64,000 bases of DNA, taken from Hibiscus mutabilis (taxonomy: Eukaryota > Streptophyta > Magnoliopsida > Malvales > Malvaceae). The DNA lies in the NCBI GenBank assembly GCA_019671005.1, contig CM033728.1:30336937-30400936 (forward strand), in the 5' to 3' direction. This document shows positions 48,626 through 61,445 of this stretch, in pieces. The position numbers and the translations under genes were made by a program. Every line of letters begins with the position of its first letter. Within the stretch, counting starts at the first letter, position 1. Under the pieces are notes generated by a model. It had not been told where the DNA came from. It saw nothing but the letters and a program-made list of their open reading frames with translations, and made no database searches.

Positions 48626-49655
48626 CACTCTAACCCCCTTGGCCCGGCCTAGACGCCAGACCGAATTGAGCAAGCTATATTGAGTTTGCCGAGATAAACC
48701 TGAACGAGTACTTAGAAAATGGACCATTTTTTCCTTTTTATCTTGTCTAAATTCATAATTAAGTCCTAAAGCGTTCATTCTAGCAGCGGTGAAATTCACA
48801 ATCAAATCGGGCGTCAATTTAACATCCAATTGGTCGAGAACGCACTCTAGGGATCAAATTGCAATTTTGGAAAACCGAGGGAACTTTCTTAAATCCAAAG
48901 TTACCAACCCTTAATTAATCAGGTTACATGCATTTTGGTTAAATTTCAACTTAAAATAAACATCCAAACTCATTTAATTGCATGATCAAGAAACAGAGAC
49001 TAAACTGCAAAGATTCAAACTTTAGCAAAGCATATTACCAGAAATAACAAACAGAATACCGATACACCCCTTGACCATATCGATACGAATACATTTTGCA
49101 AAGAGTATCGGTACGGTCCTCAATTGTACCGATACTAGTAGTTCGATATCAAAATAGGGGGTTCCAGTAGAAAAAAAGGCATATCGATACGGATGCCCAT
49201 GTACTGACACCTAGTGTATTTTTTGAGTGGCGTACCGATACAGTTACCAGGCATACTGATACCCCTGTGCAATTTTGCACAATTTTGAGTAGAGACAGAC
49301 TTCGCATACCGATCCCCTAGGACCCGTACCGGTACGACCTGGTCTATAATGACCTCTTGGTCGAACATATGACACTTTGGCTCAATCTAACTTACTTTCA
49401 ACATCAAACAAACACCATATGACATTTCAAACAATATTTCCACAACAAAATAGGCATGCTAGAAGATCATTCAAAACATAGCAAATCTAATAATGATTCT
49501 ATATGCATGATCTCTACCTAATCATGCAATTCACATCCCAACCCCTAAAAACAAGTCATATAACCTCATACATGTCCAAAATACCAAATGAAACATGTTC
49601 AAAGTTGGGAGTAACCAAAACAAACCTCCCAATTACAACTTGGTCACATTACCCC
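48626..49655. other. Unassigned repeat-like sequence with 'taccgatac' motifs
   Basis: An 86-residue minus ORF (48829-48569) overlaps the LINE edge and is not recognised. At 49060-49340 the motif 'taccgatac' and variants recur, as at 11430-11590 in the old LTR. No gene seen. Confidence 0.35.
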
Positions 49656-50749
49656 TGTAACGACCTATTTTTGGGCCTAGCAATTTTAAGGCTAGTTAGA
49701 CGGTCTGGTGGACCGGGTTAGATATTTGAGTCGGATTCGGGAGCATATATCTTTTTGAAAGATAAAAATATGGAAAATATTTAAAAAAACCTATTTTAAT
49801 ATATTAAAAATATTGGTAAAAGCAATTTTGGAAAATGAGCTTTGGAAGGGTGACATTTTAGCTAGTGACCAAAATGTAATTTTTGAAAACTATTTTTAAA
49901 AGGTGATTGTTTTGTGAAGAGTCAGAACTTTGAATCTTTAAGGAGCTATTTTACCATTTAGTCTAATCTGAGATTTCTCTTAATTAGGATTATTTTTAAA
50001 AGAGTTTTAATTAAAGGAATTAAAAATGATTTAGTTAAAAGGTAGTTATTTTTCCAAAACACAATTTGACGTAACTTTCTTTCTCTCATATTTTCTCTCA
50101 AAATACTCTAAGCCAAACACTCTTTCTCCTATCAAATATTCAAGGTAAGGATCTTGTTTCTTAATCCGTTGATTTTCTAAATGATTCTTTAACTTATTTT
50201 TTCAAAAATCTTATTGAATCTCATTGTTTTTCAAGAGGAAAACATCCAATTAAGGGGAAACTCACTCATTGGAGGTAATTTTCGTTCTTCTCCTCTAATG
50301 GAAGGTTCTTTAATGAAATTCCCAAGTTCTTGACTCTTTACATAGGTTTTCTAATACGTTTTAAATAATTAATTATGGAATTTTGCTTAATTGAGATTTA
50401 TTTGATGGAATCTTGTGATTTTCTAATTGGATACGTTTTTCCAGTGTTAAGGATTGATTTCAAGCTTATTTTGGATGTATTATATTGTGTATAAGTTGTT
50501 TTTAATAATGAAATCCCGAAATTGGTTGAATCTCTAATTGTTTAGGTTGTTAGTTAATGGTTTTGGGTTGTTTTTTGGAGTTTAATCTTTGCTAGAAGTA
50601 AAAGGATGTTATAAAAGGGTTTTTAGATGTTATTTGATGAAGTTTGATGTTTTGAATCATTATATTATGGCTGGGTTAATATTGAGAAGTGTTTAAGGTT
50701 GATTTCGGTAAGTTTCAGATGAGTTTTGAGTGGGCATCTTAAGAGCTGT
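49656..50749 (+). mobile_element. LTR-like fragment, plus sense, interrupted on the right
   Basis: It begins TGTAACGACC after 'cattacccc', resembling the TGTAATGACC start of the old LTR family. It runs noncoding to the Gypsy LTR at 50750. A second edge is not in the window. Confidence 0.4.
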
Positions 50750-53700
50750 TGTAACACCCCTTTTCGTATCCATACGACGAATACGAATCAGGAATGTCAC
50801 AACTTTACTATCCTTAAATATTAATGATATTTGAAACAAAATTCAAGTTTTGATAATTTTGAACCCAAATCTTGAGTACTGGTACACCCTGTCCCAAAAT
50901 GCACATTCTTGCACTTTCATATTTCTAATTCATCCTAATTCAATTCCCAAATGTCTTCAAATGTTATGCATGCTTATAGGGAACAATTGACTATCATAAA
51001 ACATACATGCTATCAATCATCTTAGCATGCAACTCATCACTTGAGGTTACTCTTAACTTTGAATCTTTCCAGAAACGCCAATTATCTTGTAACCATAACA
51101 ATCTTTAAAGGTCAATCACAACTCAAATAGGTTTAGCAAGTATACATGCCACTATAATAATCAAGCCTCAATTAGGATGTCATTACTGTGATTACCTGTT
51201 GAGCTTTCCAATATTGATGCAATGCTCTTCTCACTCTCATCTTGATTTACCTACGTGTGTACAATCAAACATACGCTAAGTACGAACCTAGTGAGGCAAT
51301 AAATGAAGTTAATAACAATAATTTAAACTTTATTCGAATTCATGGCTATGTTTATATAACATGATATATATGCCAAAGCATCAACTTTCACATTGCATTA
51401 GTAATGATTTACTACATGCTAATGTCATAAGACTTTCATGCTTGTTTATTTGTCATAATATTCCTTATATGCATAAATGCATCATGATCACTAGACATGT
51501 AAATCCATCATGTTATTCATATATTAACATGATATAAATCACATATAAATTTCTTACCAATATACTTGTCATTTATTCCAAAAGCTCATAAGCTTATTCA
51601 CCTATTTATCATTTATTAACCATAAACCATAGCCCAAATATAAGCCTATGAGGACCCTGGGTACACGAGTCAAAACCGCACATAAGGTTGTGCTAACCAT
51701 CTGCACATAAGTTTGTGCTAACCATATACACTAAGTGCCTTTTATATACACTATAGTGCTAAATCGAGTATGCATCGTGCTGTTGGACTCTATGGCATGC
51801 CAACTATACCCTGTCCCTCCTTAACATACTTGGGCATATATTCCATATTTATTCCATCCATGGCAATGTATATCAACATAATTTAACATTGGGCAGTTCA
51901 TACCCGAAATAACATTCATAATATAACATCATATATAACTAGTGATCTATGCATTTATGTTCAACCTTTGACATATTTAAAATAAGTCAATATATGATCA
52001 ATGACATAAATATCATGCCAATATATAAATAAGGTAGACTCATCACAAGTCTTCCTAATGATGTATAAAACATCATATATCATGTTATGTATGCATTGAA
52101 CTCACATTGGCCACTTAACACAATGCCTCATTAAGTCCTAGTTCGATCTTTGCTTTCAAAGTACCTCGAACCTTCTTTGATTTGGACTTGACTTCATTAA
52201 TCACATGAATAAAAAAATATTTGTTAGATTCAAATCTAACAATACCTTAAACATGTTGTCTAATATAATCACTCGAATATAAAATTTCCAAATATTTTTC
52301 CTTTCTTCCTTGTACTGTTCAAAAGCTCATTATGGATCCTTAATTACCAATTTTAACTTCCATTAATTCTTCTGAGCTTGCTGACTAACATTTAAATACA
52401 AAATGTTTCAAATTCCATCTTCTGACAGCTTGCGCTACCTTCAAAGATTTACTTATACATGGCAGAATGCATACTGGATCTTAATTTCATTTCTACCGCA
52501 TAAACTAGATTCGATAATGGTTCTAAAGGTATAAGCCACATAAATTAATAAAAGCTACAAAAATTATGAAAATTCCTTACATTCACGTCACAAAGCTGTC
52601 CAGGCAGAAATTGTTATGACCTTCATTCGATTAAAAATTCATATCTTTTAACTCAGAACTCGAAATCAGTTTCCATTTGTTGGAAAGGAAACTAGACTAA
52701 CAAATCTTTACAATGGTATAAAATTCATCATCTAACCATTTTTTTTAGAATTTATGGCGATTTTTTAAATTTACTACCATAATTCAAATTCCAACTTAAC
52801 TTTCCATGAATAACTTCTAATTTACACCAACTTCTCCTTATTTCTCTACTTGTCAATTTAGTCCCATCACTCTACTTCAAATGGCTAGAATAAAGCTTGT
52901 ATTTATATGTTCTCTTTACATCCTTGATCATAATAAGCTTAATCCTTTACTCCTCTAATTTCTCTTGATTTGTCAAAATGGTCACCAAATTTCCAATACA
53001 ATGATTCAAGCTTCTTAACTTTGCAAATTATTCCTCCAATCAACATTACTACCTTAATTCCATCATTTTAACTAAAAATCAGATTTACTCATTCTACATA
53101 TCCTCTTTACCAAATAGACCATTCAAGTTTGACAAATTGTCAAAATGGTCACTAAAGCAATTAATCGTCGGTTTAGCATTCTAACTTCATTTTCATGTCT
53201 TTAACATCATTAATAACATAAATACATTTCAAATTCTAAAAATTAGAATTGAACCCCTAACTTTAACAATTTGCTAAATTAGTCTTTTGGGGTTTAAATT
53301 TAGGGTTTTGATTCCAAACAACAAATCAAGCTTGCAAGATTACTAACTCATCATCATAAACCCTAATTTAAGGTTGGATCCCTAAACCCTAATCTTCTTC
53401 AAGGTTTCTGAATTGTTTAGGGTTTAAATCAAAAATCAAAAACATAAATCCAACATCATTCTTTCTTGACTTCAACATAAAATTGAACATAGATTCATAA
53501 AATCATAAAACCCCCAATTTGAACATAAACCCTAATTTCTCTCTCATATCAAGTCTCATCAATCAAGCATGAAATACATGAATAATTTACATCAATAGAT
53601 AGAGATCGAAGAGATGAACAACTTTGTAGTTCGAAAGATTACCTTAAAATCGAGATTTGGGGCTTAAATAGAGCTTGGAAAATTTACCTCTTCTTTCTCC

Positions 53701-55695
53701 ACGGTTTTGGAGATGAAATTTCATTGATAAACCTTTATATTTCATATATATAATCCATTTGTATAATTAAAAATGAATTTTTAATTCAATAAATTCTACT
53801 TTCCAAAAATACCCTCCAACTAGATTTATATTTCTAATTTGCCATTTTGTAACATTCCAACTAAACTTAGTTGGATTCTAATCAGCCAATATTCATCTAT
53901 AAAAGAAATCTCAAAATTCATTCCATGTCCTTATTGGGTGAAATGGCCAAAATGCCCTTTACCGATCAACTTATTCACAAAATTGTCATTCCATGTCATT
54001 TCAATCGATTTAAAATTTTCCCGACCTTTTTAACATCCAAATATCCATAAAATAATATTTTATGACTCTTCTAAGGTTCATGGAACCATCTATGAAATTT
54101 TAGGTCGATCTGATTATCCGAATATTTTTTCAAACTTTATCGCTTTATAGACAATAACACAAATTTTGTACCAAAAATTTGAGTAACACGAAAACATCAT
54201 TCTTGGGGGTAAATTATTCATTTACGGGGTTAAAATACACAAGTTTTGAAAGTTACACTTTGGTCCCTGAACTTTTCCAAAGTTTATACTTCAACCACAA
54301 AACTTTCAAAATTTATATTTTGGTCACTAGTCAAAAATTGGGATATTACAATTATCCCCCTTAAGAAAATTCATCCTTGAATTTTCAGCACATACCTAAT
54401 TCAAAAAAAAATGAGGAAACTGTTTTCTAATATCTTTTTCTCTTTCCCAGATCTCTTTTTCGACTTCATGATTTCGCCAAAGAACTTTAACAAGCGAGAT
54501 CATATTATTCCTTAGTTCTTTGACTCCATATGCCAGTATCTTTACCGATTCTTCCTCGTAAATCAAATTCCATTGAATCTCTATTCCTTTCGGGTAATGA
54601 TATGTAAAGGATCTGATCGATACTTCTTGAGCATCGATATATGAAATACATTATGAATCTTGTCCATTTCCGGAGGTAAGACTAGCTAATAAGCCACCAG
54701 ACCAACTTTTTTCACAATCTTATATGGCTCACAGCTTCCTTTTTGTCCAAACCATAACACCTCCTTCCAAGGTGAATCTTTTAAGGAATACTTTATCCTT
54801 AACTTCATATTAAATATCTTTTCTTTCAAGATCAACAAATAATATCCATCATTCTAAAACAATTCTAGATTGCTTCGAACCATTCTTACTTTATTCTCTG
54901 CATCCTGAAATAAATCAGATTTAATCACCTTTTAGTTCTGTTTTAACTCATTATCATCGGGGATATAAATTACCCCTTAATAATATGAACATCCTTTAAA
55001 CATAACATCGAAATCTTTAATTTTCCCTTTTCACCTTACTAAATTCTTTCTAGACATATCTTATCTTTCATCTATAAATTTTTGATCCGATTTGTCAAAG
55101 TAGATTTGAGTTGAAGCTATGTAATCAATATACTATTTTCTTCCAAAGGTAATTGGGCATTTAATGCTTATAAGCCAAATCAACTACGGCATTAGCCTTA
55201 TTACATTAATACACATCCCAACCTATTATGGGACGTATTATTGAATAAGATAGAATCCTTACTAGATTCACATTGCACTAATACTGGTGCTACTATCAAA
55301 TCTTCTTCTACTGGTAATAATATAATAGTAGTTTAATCTTATAGGAATATTACTGCTTCTTTAACTAACATCACTGGAGCTTCCTAAGGTGATATATTGG
55401 GTCGTATAAAACCTCAATCTAATGACTCTTGCAACTAGGTCTTTAGCTTTCTCAATTTAGTAAGAGCCATTCTGTAGTGTGCAATTGATATAGGTCCCAT
55501 ATTGGATTAAATCCAATCCTAAACTTAGCCTCTCAATTAAGCGTCAAGCCTGACAGCTCCTTTTCGGCAACCTACTTAAAACTCACAAACAATAGGAATA
55601 CTCTCCCAGCTTACCGTTGATACTCAGTATCCATAGCATAAGTTAAATAATTTTCACATTGGTAACAAATTCCAATAAAAACTCTGCATGCTCAT
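50750..55695 (-). mobile_element. Ty3/Gypsy element, 3' LTR and 3' interior, minus sense, cut by the Ogre/Tat-like array
   Basis: The LTR 50750-54350 (TGTAACACCCC...GGGATATTACA) is followed by a polypurine tract ('attatccccctt' on the plus strand) and pol 3' remnants homologous to 25703-27075. The interior stops at 55695 in '...ctctgcatgctcat', the same place that continues intact at about 27085 in the nested copy. The left 5-nt flank is 'gctgt'. The 5' LTR must lie right of the window. Confidence 0.85.
54351..55695 (-). pseudogene. Gypsy pol 3' remnant (integrase end and RT scraps)
   Basis: It is collinear with 25703-27085, including the pol C-terminal block (about 54430-54640) and the RT-entry scrap (about 55380-55480), again with the central domains missing. 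The shared internal deletion suggests that both copies descend from the same deletion derivative. Confidence 0.7.
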
Positions 55696-57245
55696 TGTAG
55701 CGATGTCCCTCTCGCTAAAAAGGTTGTTTTTTATTTTGAAACATGATGTTTTCCGTGGGATTTTAGAAAAACTGTATTTTATTTAAAAATGGAGTCGCCG
55801 CCGGCCACTCAAGGTGGACCGGACACCGTAAAAAACCAGAGATTTAAAAAATGGTTGGGTTCGGGAGTCGGTTACGGATGGGGAAGGATTAGCACCCCCA
55901 CACTGCCCAAAATTGGTACTTTAATAATTACCGCTTTATTAATATTAGACTTTCTGGATTAAAGTGACTATTAATTTAAAATCTGGTTATAAGTGCGAGT
56001 AGATTTTAAAGGCCCCGTTATTCGAGAGTAAATGCCCAACCACCATCACTACGCCTGATACTGGCCCCGTTTACGCTCGGATAAAAGGGCACCGCATTGA
56101 CAATTTATATATCCGAAATGCAATCTTAGAAAACAAATATTAACATTTATATTGACATGGCATAAACACATAAATATTATAATATTACATAAAAGATAAT
56201 AATAAACTACATGAATAAAAAAACATGATCAATCATAATATAAAAAACAAAACATGAACGAGAAAAACGAGCTTCCAAAACTAAAATAATTAATTCTAAC
56301 ATGCTTAAACACATTAATACACCAATATAATATACATGATATGCATGAAATGTAATGCTAAACTAACATAACAACATGTTAACATAAAAAACTACTACTT
56401 GACTTCTATCATATAACATAATTTACACCCACAACCTAACGTGACATTTAAACATGATAAATAATACCACACTAACATATAACCTAAAAACAAGATGAAC
56501 ATAAAATACATACGAATCATATCAAATACAAAGATGTACATACATACCAAACATAAAAAATAAATAAAAGCCATGAACAAATACATATCATGATAAATCA
56601 TATATTTAGATGAAAAGAAAAAAATTAAACAACAACCAAAAATTAATTTAAACACATTCTATCAAGACATAGAAATATATGATCATAAAAATATATAAAA
56701 ACATAAGAACTAAAATAAAGAAAATATTAATGATAAAACATCATTTCTATTAGATCATGAAAAAAGGATTATGCTACAAACATACATAAAAAGGATACCC
56801 AAACCTAAATATAGTAGAGAGTTCTCTCCTTTTTCTTTCTCAATTTGTGGTATCTTCAAAATAAATTGAAAGTCCCTCCCCTCTTTTTTTTTTGCTACTG
56901 CCGAGAGCTCATCTCTTCAATTTTTTTCATTATGCCGTCCCTCCCTCTATCTTGTTTCCAGTTTGTTCTTAATCTGCCTTCTTTTGTGGTGTGGTTATAT
57001 CTTCAAGTGAATAAAGAGGGAGAGGAAGTAATGAGGTGAGGTTGAGAGTGTGTGTGTGAGTGTGCAGGGGAATGGGGTGATGTAAGGGTGGCAGGGGTAT
57101 GGTGAGCCTTGCATAGGCATGGGGTAGGGTATGGGGCGACATGCCCCTTTTTTCTATTTTAATTATATATATATTTTAAATTTGATTCGAATATGGTAAA
57201 TGGTTCGGACATAATTTGGGGCCCGGACAAAAAATGGGTATTACA
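55696..57245 (-). repeat. LTR 1 of the Ogre/Tat-like tandem (3' LTR in minus sense)
   Basis: It begins TGTAGCGATGTCC and ends GGGTATTACA on the plus strand, 1550 nt. The adjoining 'gctgcccctcttt' at 57246-57258 is a polypurine tract on the minus strand (AAAGAGGGGCAGC), which fixes the orientation. The left flank 'ctcat' (55691-55695) should be one target duplication. Confidence 0.88.
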
Positions 57246-57528
57246 GCTGCCCCTCTTTGCTCATTGTTGTGTAACAGGAATAGAGCAAAGACAAAAAGAA
57301 TAACCATTTTTTGTCCTAGTCTGCTGAACTTCTCCCCTTTTGACGTGTGTCTTCTTTCTTCGGTAGATCTTCACTCTCTTTGTTTCATGTCTTCTTTCTT
57401 GTCTTGGTTGATCTACCTTGTCACTCTTGGGAAGCAAAATCTTCAAAATAGGGGGTTGTCTGTTGGGGAAGCAAAATGAGTCCAACTTGCTACATTATTG
57501 ATAATAAATTAATACCTAAAGAGAGTTT

Positions 57529-58664
57529 GACCCAAATGCAACACCGACGAAGAGGCGGGTCTACAAAATTTGATCCAAATGCAACACTGACGAAGAGGCA
57601 AGACCGATGGATAAAAGTCCTGATGTCTGATCCAGCTACAACTCTGACGAAGAGACAAGACCAGAAAACTGACAACTTCTTCATTCTCTTTTTCTTTTTT
57701 CTTTTTCTTCTTTGTTTTCCTTTTCTTTTTGCTTTTTCTTTTCTACTTTTTTCATTTTGCTATCTTTTTCTTCTTCTTTTTTTTTCATTTTTTATTTTTT
57801 CTCTCTTTTTTTAGATACAACATTGATAAAACTTGAAAGTTGGTAAATTTTGACCAAGCTACAATACCGACGGAGAGGCATGGTCTAAAGTTAGTAATGT
57901 TGATCCAGCTACGACACCGATGAAGAGGCAGGATCAAGAGTTAGTGAATTTGGTCTAGCTACAACACTGGCGAAGAGGCAAGACCGGAAGTTAGTGAATT
58001 AGGTTCAGCTACAACACCGACGAAGAGGTAGAACCGAAAGTTAGATTTGACCAAGCTACAACACCGACGCAGAGGCAAGGTCTGAAGATTTGATCCAGCT
58101 ACGACACAGACGAAGAGGCAGGATCGGATGAAAGTTCTTATGTTTGATCCAACTACAACTCTGACGAAGATGCATGATCGAAGGATTGAAAGCTCATTTT
58201 GATTTTTTTTTATTTTCTTTCTTTTTTCTTCTTTTTTTCTTTTTTCTTTTTCTTCTCTTTTTTTCTTTTTTCATTTTTTTCTTTTTTTTAAGATACAACA
58301 TTGATACAACTAGAAAGTTAGTAAATTTTGACCAAGCTACAACACCGACGAGGAGGCATGGTCTAAAGTTAGTAATGTTGATCAAGCTACAACACCGACG
58401 AAGAGGCGAGATCAAGAGTTAGTGGATTTGGTCTAGCTACAACACCCGACGAAGAGGCAAGACCAAGAATTAGTGAATTAGGTTCATCTACAACACCAAC
58501 GAAGAGGCGTAACCAATGTTAGATTTGACCAAGCTACAACACCGACGAAGAGGCAAGGTCTGAAGATTTGGTCCAGCTACAACTCTGACGAAGAGGCAGG
58601 ATCAGATGGTTTTCTTCTTCTCTTTTTTTTGATCAAGCTACAACTTTGACGAAGAGGTATGATC
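57529..58664. repeat. Tandem array of 34-nt hairpin units with covarying arms (part 1)
   Basis: Units of almost constant 34 nt start at 57529, 57852, 57902, 57952, 58002, 58049, 58092, 58146, 58330, 58380, 58430, 58481, 58527, 58570 and 58631. Each has a core close to 'agctacaacaccgacgaaga' and complementary ends. Arms are GACCC/GGGTC, GACCA/TGGTC, GATCC/GGATC, GGTCT/AGACC, GGTTC/GAACC, GACC/GGTC, GATC/GATC and GATCA/TGATC. Spacers are mostly 10-20 nt. The order of arm types from 57852 recurs from 58330, so there is also a higher-order repeat of 478 nt. Two units near 57592 and 57632 lack pairing. Confidence 0.9.
57680..57815. repeat. Pyrimidine tract within the array (T/C-rich)
   Basis: A long 'ttctttttctttt'-type run, with further ones at 58199-58290 and 58882-58965. 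On the sense (minus) strand these are A/G-rich. They give rise to Phe/Leu- or Lys-rich chance ORFs. Confidence 0.9.
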
Positions 58665-59700
58665 AGACTTTGGCAAATTTGGTTCAGCTACAACACCGAA
58701 GCGAGAGGCGTAACCTTAAATTTATAAAGTTGGATCTATCCACACCATCAACGGAGGGGAAGATCGGATTTCAAATTTGGACTCCACTAAACCATCAACG
58801 GTGAAGCAGAATCGGATGACGTCAACTTGAGCTTGGCCACACCATCAACGGAGGGACATGATCAGATAACACTTGAATATTTTTTTTCTTTTTTCTTCTT
58901 TTCTTTTTATTTTTTCTTTCTTATTTTTTCTTTTTTTCATTTTTTCTTCTTTTTCTTCTTTTTTAGCTACAACTATAATAAAAAGGTAAATTATGATTAA
59001 AATTTAGGTCTAGCTGCAACACTGTCGAAGAGGCAAGACCTTGAGAGGATTTGATCTGTTAAACCACTGACAGAGAGACTAGATCAGCAAAATGTGGGAC
59101 CCACTACACCACAAACAGAGAGGTAGGACCGAATGGAAACTTTGGTCTGCAACACCGACGAAGATGAGATATGGATAGTTTATGATCTGCTACCACTGAC
59201 GGAGAGACTATAGCAGCAAAATGTGAGACCCGCTACACCACCGACGGAGAGGTAAGACCGAATGGAAAATATGATATGCAACACCACCGACGGAGGCAAG
59301 ATTTGGATAGGATTTGATCTGCTACACCACTGCTGGAGAGACTAGATCAGCAAAATGTGAGACCCGCTACACCACTGACGGAGAGACAAGACCGAATGGA
59401 AAATCTGATCTGCAACACCACCGACGGAGGCAAGATCTGGATAGGATTTGATCTGCTACACCATTGCCGGAGAGACTAGATCAGCAAAATGTGAGACCCG
59501 CTACACCACTGATGGAGATACAGGATTCGGATGGAAACTTTGATCTACAACACCATCGATGGAGGCAAGATCTACATTAAGTTGGCGTACCACCACTGAC
59601 GGAGGCATGATTTGCAAGATGTTGGATGATTGCGCCACTGACAGTGAGACAATGTCTGGAAAAATTTACGCTGCTTTTCTATCGACAGAGGGCAGGGTCT
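58665..59700. repeat. Hairpin-unit array (part 2), diverged core, 132-nt higher-order period
   Basis: The cores become 'ctacaccactgacggagaga'. Units at 59007-59040 (GGTCT/AGACC), 59053-59085, 59316-59348, 59407-59437 and 59450-59482 (all GATCT/AGATC) keep complementary ends. Interleaved 'gacccgctacacc...agacc' units do not pair. Starts of the 'gatctgctacacc' unit at 59053, about 59185, 59316 and 59450 show a period of about 132 nt. Confidence 0.8.
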
Positions 59701-61445
59701 GAAAAGAATTTCTATTGGCAATAGCAAAAATCGGGAGAATGTTGACGTCTGTCACACCATCTTCGAAGGAATAAAATCCTACAAAAGAGAAAAACATTGG
59801 TCAAGAATTGTCAAAGATTTTGTCGCTGATACCTTTTTATTTTGGGTGTTTTAGCATTTTTCGGTGTTTGGCCTCCTCTATGAATAAGGTTGGCCATCAT
59901 GTCATTGCCCCCATGTTGAGGATGTTCAGGTTCTCCTTCGAACCTGTTTGTAAGAAAAAATGCATGCATGATTTTTATGCCTAAATGCATTAGTCTATAT
60001 TAAATGCATGGTGACTTCGGTGTATGCACTTAATCTAAATGTATGACGCATGAAAAAATGGTTTAATGCAAGATGAATGCAATCTAAATGCATGAATGTG
60101 CTATGATTTTTTTGGCCCTCAATGGGATTCCCTGACTCCTCACTGGTCCTATCAGGATCTTGATCTTTTACGTGTGACGGTGCCCTAACCTTTTCTTGGG
60201 TTCGATCATCCATTTGGGTGCATGCCCCAACATTTTGTTCGCTCTTATGCTATCATCCGCAAATCGCTCTTGAATTTGACACTTTGAGTGCGGATTCTCA
60301 TTGCCCCCTAAGTTGGGTTCATAAATTGTGTGTTGGTTCATGGCAGCTCATTATTATTATTTTTTGGATTGGGTGCGCTTTTGCGGTCAGTGGTCAAGGA
60401 TGCAAGAGTTTGTCTTGACAATGAAGGTTGGACCTTCGCAAAGAATGCCCCGCATACTAGGACCTTGTTAAAGGCACACTGTTTGTAAAAAGATGTGGGG
60501 TGCTTTTGGAGATGCCCCAAGACCAAACTTTTGTAAGAGGCTCTGTAAGGTGCTAGGTCGACCAACTTTGTTGTATCAGATGGGGTAACCCAGGGACTAA
60601 TTTTAAATTTCAAAATGTATGTATGTAAATGCGATATGCATGTCCTAGATGTGAAAGTACTGATTCAAAAATGGTTCCCATGGCTAAACTTCCGAACTCA
60701 CGGGATTCATTTGCAACTTTGAATATTGCCTTGATATCTAGAGTGCGAGATTTTTTTCGATGATAATTTATCAAATTGAGAACCAGTCGTGAATCAGCAT
60801 TTCATGCTAGTAAAATGCAAAAAATTAAAGTGTTATGATATGCCATGCAGTGAATGCCAAAATGAGCAGATATGATGTGATCACAAAAATGGGTCAATTT
60901 GAAATTAGGGTAGAAATGAAAGATTTCTGATCGGGTAAACCACTTGAACCAACACCCCAATGTAATGCAAATTCAATGATGTATGCAAAAAAGGGTAAAA
61001 CAAAGAAGAAAACGAGTCAGTACCGAATAAAATAAATAAACAAATAAAAGGGCAAAACAAACAAAACAACCCTATTTACATCCCATCTAAAACACCTAGG
61101 TTATCCGCATGGCTCTAAAAGGGTGGGTTTCTATATGTTCTCTACATGAAGTGTTGGTGCTAGGAGGTACCCGAATTTTCCTTGCTGTCCTCTACTAAGA
61201 GTAGCAAGGCCCCCGATCATCACCCATTATAGGCTCCTTTCAACCGGGTTCAATTCAGGGGGACCCATTCGCTTATGCCTGTACGAAGGAACGATATCCT
61301 TACGCAAGCATAAGGTACTCGAGCCCCGAAGGTACTTGCTAGGCCTACACGGAGGAATGATATCCTCACAAAAGCATTAGCGTTTCCCCCTTAAAAAAGG
61401 ACGGGTTTATATGCCAAATTTTAAATGCGTTAAAATAAACACGCA

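Noticed and set aside
57216..57479. 87-residue ORF conserved in two places (also 63088-63351)
   Set aside because: The copies are identical because the whole element is duplicated, and the ORF crosses the LTR edge on the antisense strand. Conservation is not evidence of coding.
57476..57814. 112-residue ORF with a Phe/Leu-rich tail resembling a membrane protein
   Set aside because: It is a translation of the T/C-rich tract and hairpin repeats. The opposite-strand Lys-rich ORF at 58194-58415 has the same origin.
57529..58664. CRISPR-like array (34-nt repeats with short spacers)
   Set aside because: Spacers are 10-20 nt and similar to each other, repeat ends vary, and the array lies inside a plant LTR retrotransposon. 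It is a transposon tandem repeat.
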